Source of the DNA: Clostridiaceae bacterium
Lineage (GTDB): Bacteria > Bacillota > Clostridia > Acetivibrionales > DULL01
Assembly (NCBI GenBank): GCA_012840395.1
Contig: DULL01000050.1
Location: forward strand, 1-64,000
Direction: 5' to 3'
DNA: 64,000 nt
Shown here piece by piece: positions 25,501 through 28,500 of this stretch. Position 1 is the first letter of the stretch, and each line of letters begins with the position of its first letter. The position numbers and the translations under genes are program-made. The notes under the pieces were generated by a model. That model worked only from the letters and a program-made list of their open reading frames with translations, was not told the origin of the DNA and did not search any database.

Positions 25501-28500
25501 GAAACATCTGTATCCTGCGGTGGCTCCCAGGACAGATCAATTCTTTCGGTACCGTAAGTGGCTATGAGATTTTCCGGAGGTCCAGGAGGTGTCAGGTCAA
25601 CCTGGTATTCCGCTGTTATTTCGGACCAATTCCCCCATTTGTCGTACACCTTGTAACGCACACTTAATGAACCCGTAGCTAGGTTTTCTGCCGGTATTTC
25701 ACCGGTAAAATAATATCTATTATAATAATCGGTGTAAGGGCCGGCCACTGAATCTACAGGATTCCAGTCAGAACCGTTTAAAGAATATTCCATTGTAGCC
25801 GAAGCGCCTGTTCTACCAGAATTATCGGTAAAATATACACTGAAGGAAAAGCTGGAAGAAGTTCCTCCAATTGTTGTCTGGGCTGCCGGACTGACAAAGG
25901 ATATGCTCGGCGGTGTCTCATCTTCCGATGTTGTGGCTTCGACAGCTTCACACCTTGCTGTATTTCCAAATGTGTCAACAGACTCCACCAGATAATAATA
26001 AGTTGTGGCGGGAAGCAAGCCAGTGTCTGTATAATATGTCTGGTTTTTACTATAAATATTGGCGATGCTGTTATAGGGACCTTCGGGGCTGTTACTGCGA
26101 TATATGGTATATGGATAGGTGGATTTAAGATCCGGATCATCTACAGGATCCCATTCTATCGTAATACTGCTTTCTCCGGCTGATACAAGTCTCAGATTGG
26201 TTACGGCACTTACTTCAAGATCCAGAGTCCAGGGTGTTTCTGTTATTAGTTCGCCTACATTGCCTGCCCCGTCCACCGCCTTCACTTTTATTAGATATGA
26301 ACCTGAATTTAAGCCTTCGGTATTCCAATAAAAATTGGTGTAGAATGAGGCTCCGCTCCTGCCAAAGTATAATTTTGATATGCCCTGTGAGGACCATGTG
26401 GCACCTTCATCATAAGAATATTCTGCGTCCATTGACACAACTTCCTTGTTATCGGTGGCATAGGCATTAAAGTATATACCTGGTCCTCCTGTGGATGTTC
26501 CACTCCCTGGGCTATATAATTCGATTTCAGTTACCTCAGGGGGAGTCATGTCATCCATAGGCTTTGCAGAAACTATTCCAGATTCGCTGCTATTTCCCCA
26601 GCTGTCATATGTTATGATTTTATAATAATAGGTGGTACCTATTGTTCCTGTTTTATCTTCATAAGTAGTACTAGTCCTGGTTCTAATTGTTGTCAGCCAC
26701 GAATAACTGCCGTCAATGCGATCCGACCGGTATATCTCATACCTGTCGAAATCAGTATCCGGTACTGCATCCCAGGTCAGGATTACCTTCCCTTCTCCAG
26801 GGACAGCATTTAAATTTGCCGGGGTGGAAACATTAACATCAAGGTTTATATTACGAACAGCATAGGTGCTGTTTCCTGAATTATCTTCAGCTGTAAACTT
26901 CAATAAATACTCTCCTGAAACAAGCCCGTCAGTATACCAGTAAATGGTCTGGGTATAATCGCTGCTCTGGGAGGTTGACGATAATACAATTGTCCAGGAC
27001 TCTCCGCCATCAACGGAGTATTCAAACTGTAATTTCTTAAATCCTTTGGGGGAATTATCAGTTGCCCTGAATGATAACCTGACGGTTGGACCTCCTAAGG
27101 TCAAACCGTTAGTAAGAATCACATTGGTTGAACCAATATATGCATTCAAACTTCTAATTTCAGGAGGTGTTACATCTGGCAGTGGAGAAGCTGAAGCTTC
27201 GTTGGAAAAGCCGCTTTCATTACCAATTCTATCTTCCGCGGTAATTACATAATAATAGGTAACTCCAGCCTGGACTTTATTATCTGTATAACTTGTGTAA
27301 GATGTATATGTAATGTACTCATACCCCTCTCCGGGAACGGTTGACCTGTAAATATTGTAAGGGCTGCTTGCAAGGTCTGTTTCAGTGTTTGCAGACCAGT
27401 TCAGAATTATTCTGTCTTCTGATGGAGTGGCTGTTAAATTAACAGGTGCCGCCGGTGGAGTATTATCAAGTACCCATATCCTTACAGGGGTTCCGTTAGA
27501 TGCATTGCCTGCCCGGTCATAAGCAATAGCCCTGAATTTATATGCTCCGTCTTCAAGTTTCCCCAGGCCCTCAATATCTGCAGTGGTATCCCAATAATAG
27601 TAGCCGTAGGAATAACTAGAATAATGGGTCATCTCATCTTTAATAATTGAGCCTATAGTATACCAGGTATTTCCATCATCAGGTGATGCTTGTATTTCTA
27701 TATGTTCTATCTTTGAGTAGTATCCATCACTTGCCTGTACATAAATTGACACTCTTTTACCGCCAATAGTGGTATTTTCATTCGGTGTGAAACTGTAAAT
27801 GGTGGGAATCTGGGTATCCAGAATTACTGTCTGAATTTTTTTATGAGTTCCGCTTGTATTGGAAGCAATAACCGTTATTGTATTTGTTCCCTCTGAAAGG
27901 TTAATAACCTGGCTGAAAAATCCTTCATCGTCTACTGATACGCTTTCTCCGTTTATTGTAACTTCCGCATCGGGTTCTGTCTGACCTCTTAAGGTATATA
28001 CACTGTTGTTTGTGGCAACATAGGGGCCTCCCTCAAGCTCCAGGTCAGGTCCCTGGTAGTGCTCCCCATAGGTATATGACTTATCGCCCTGGTTGCCTAT
28101 ACTGTCAATTGCTTGTACAGAGTATCTGTATACCGTGTCTTTAACTGCGTTTGCATCAAGGAAGCTACATTCAGGTTCATATATATACCAGGAATCAGAG
28201 TGATACCAGTCATCATCACTGAAATATTCCCTCACAAGATAATATCGATAGGTTCCGGGCATACTGTCCCAGGATAAATATATTCCCCCAGGGACATTTT
28301 CTGCCTTAAAGTTCGTGGGAGCATCTGGGGCTTTCCGGTCAACGGTTACTGTATGGAGCACATAGCTGGTTATATCCGAAATATTGCAAGCCGTTGCCCT
28401 TACCTGATATACTACTTCCACATCAGAAGGCAGTTCCCAATTTCCGCTGACACTATAATAATTATTACTCTTTTTAGGTACAGTATTTCCCTCATTCAGC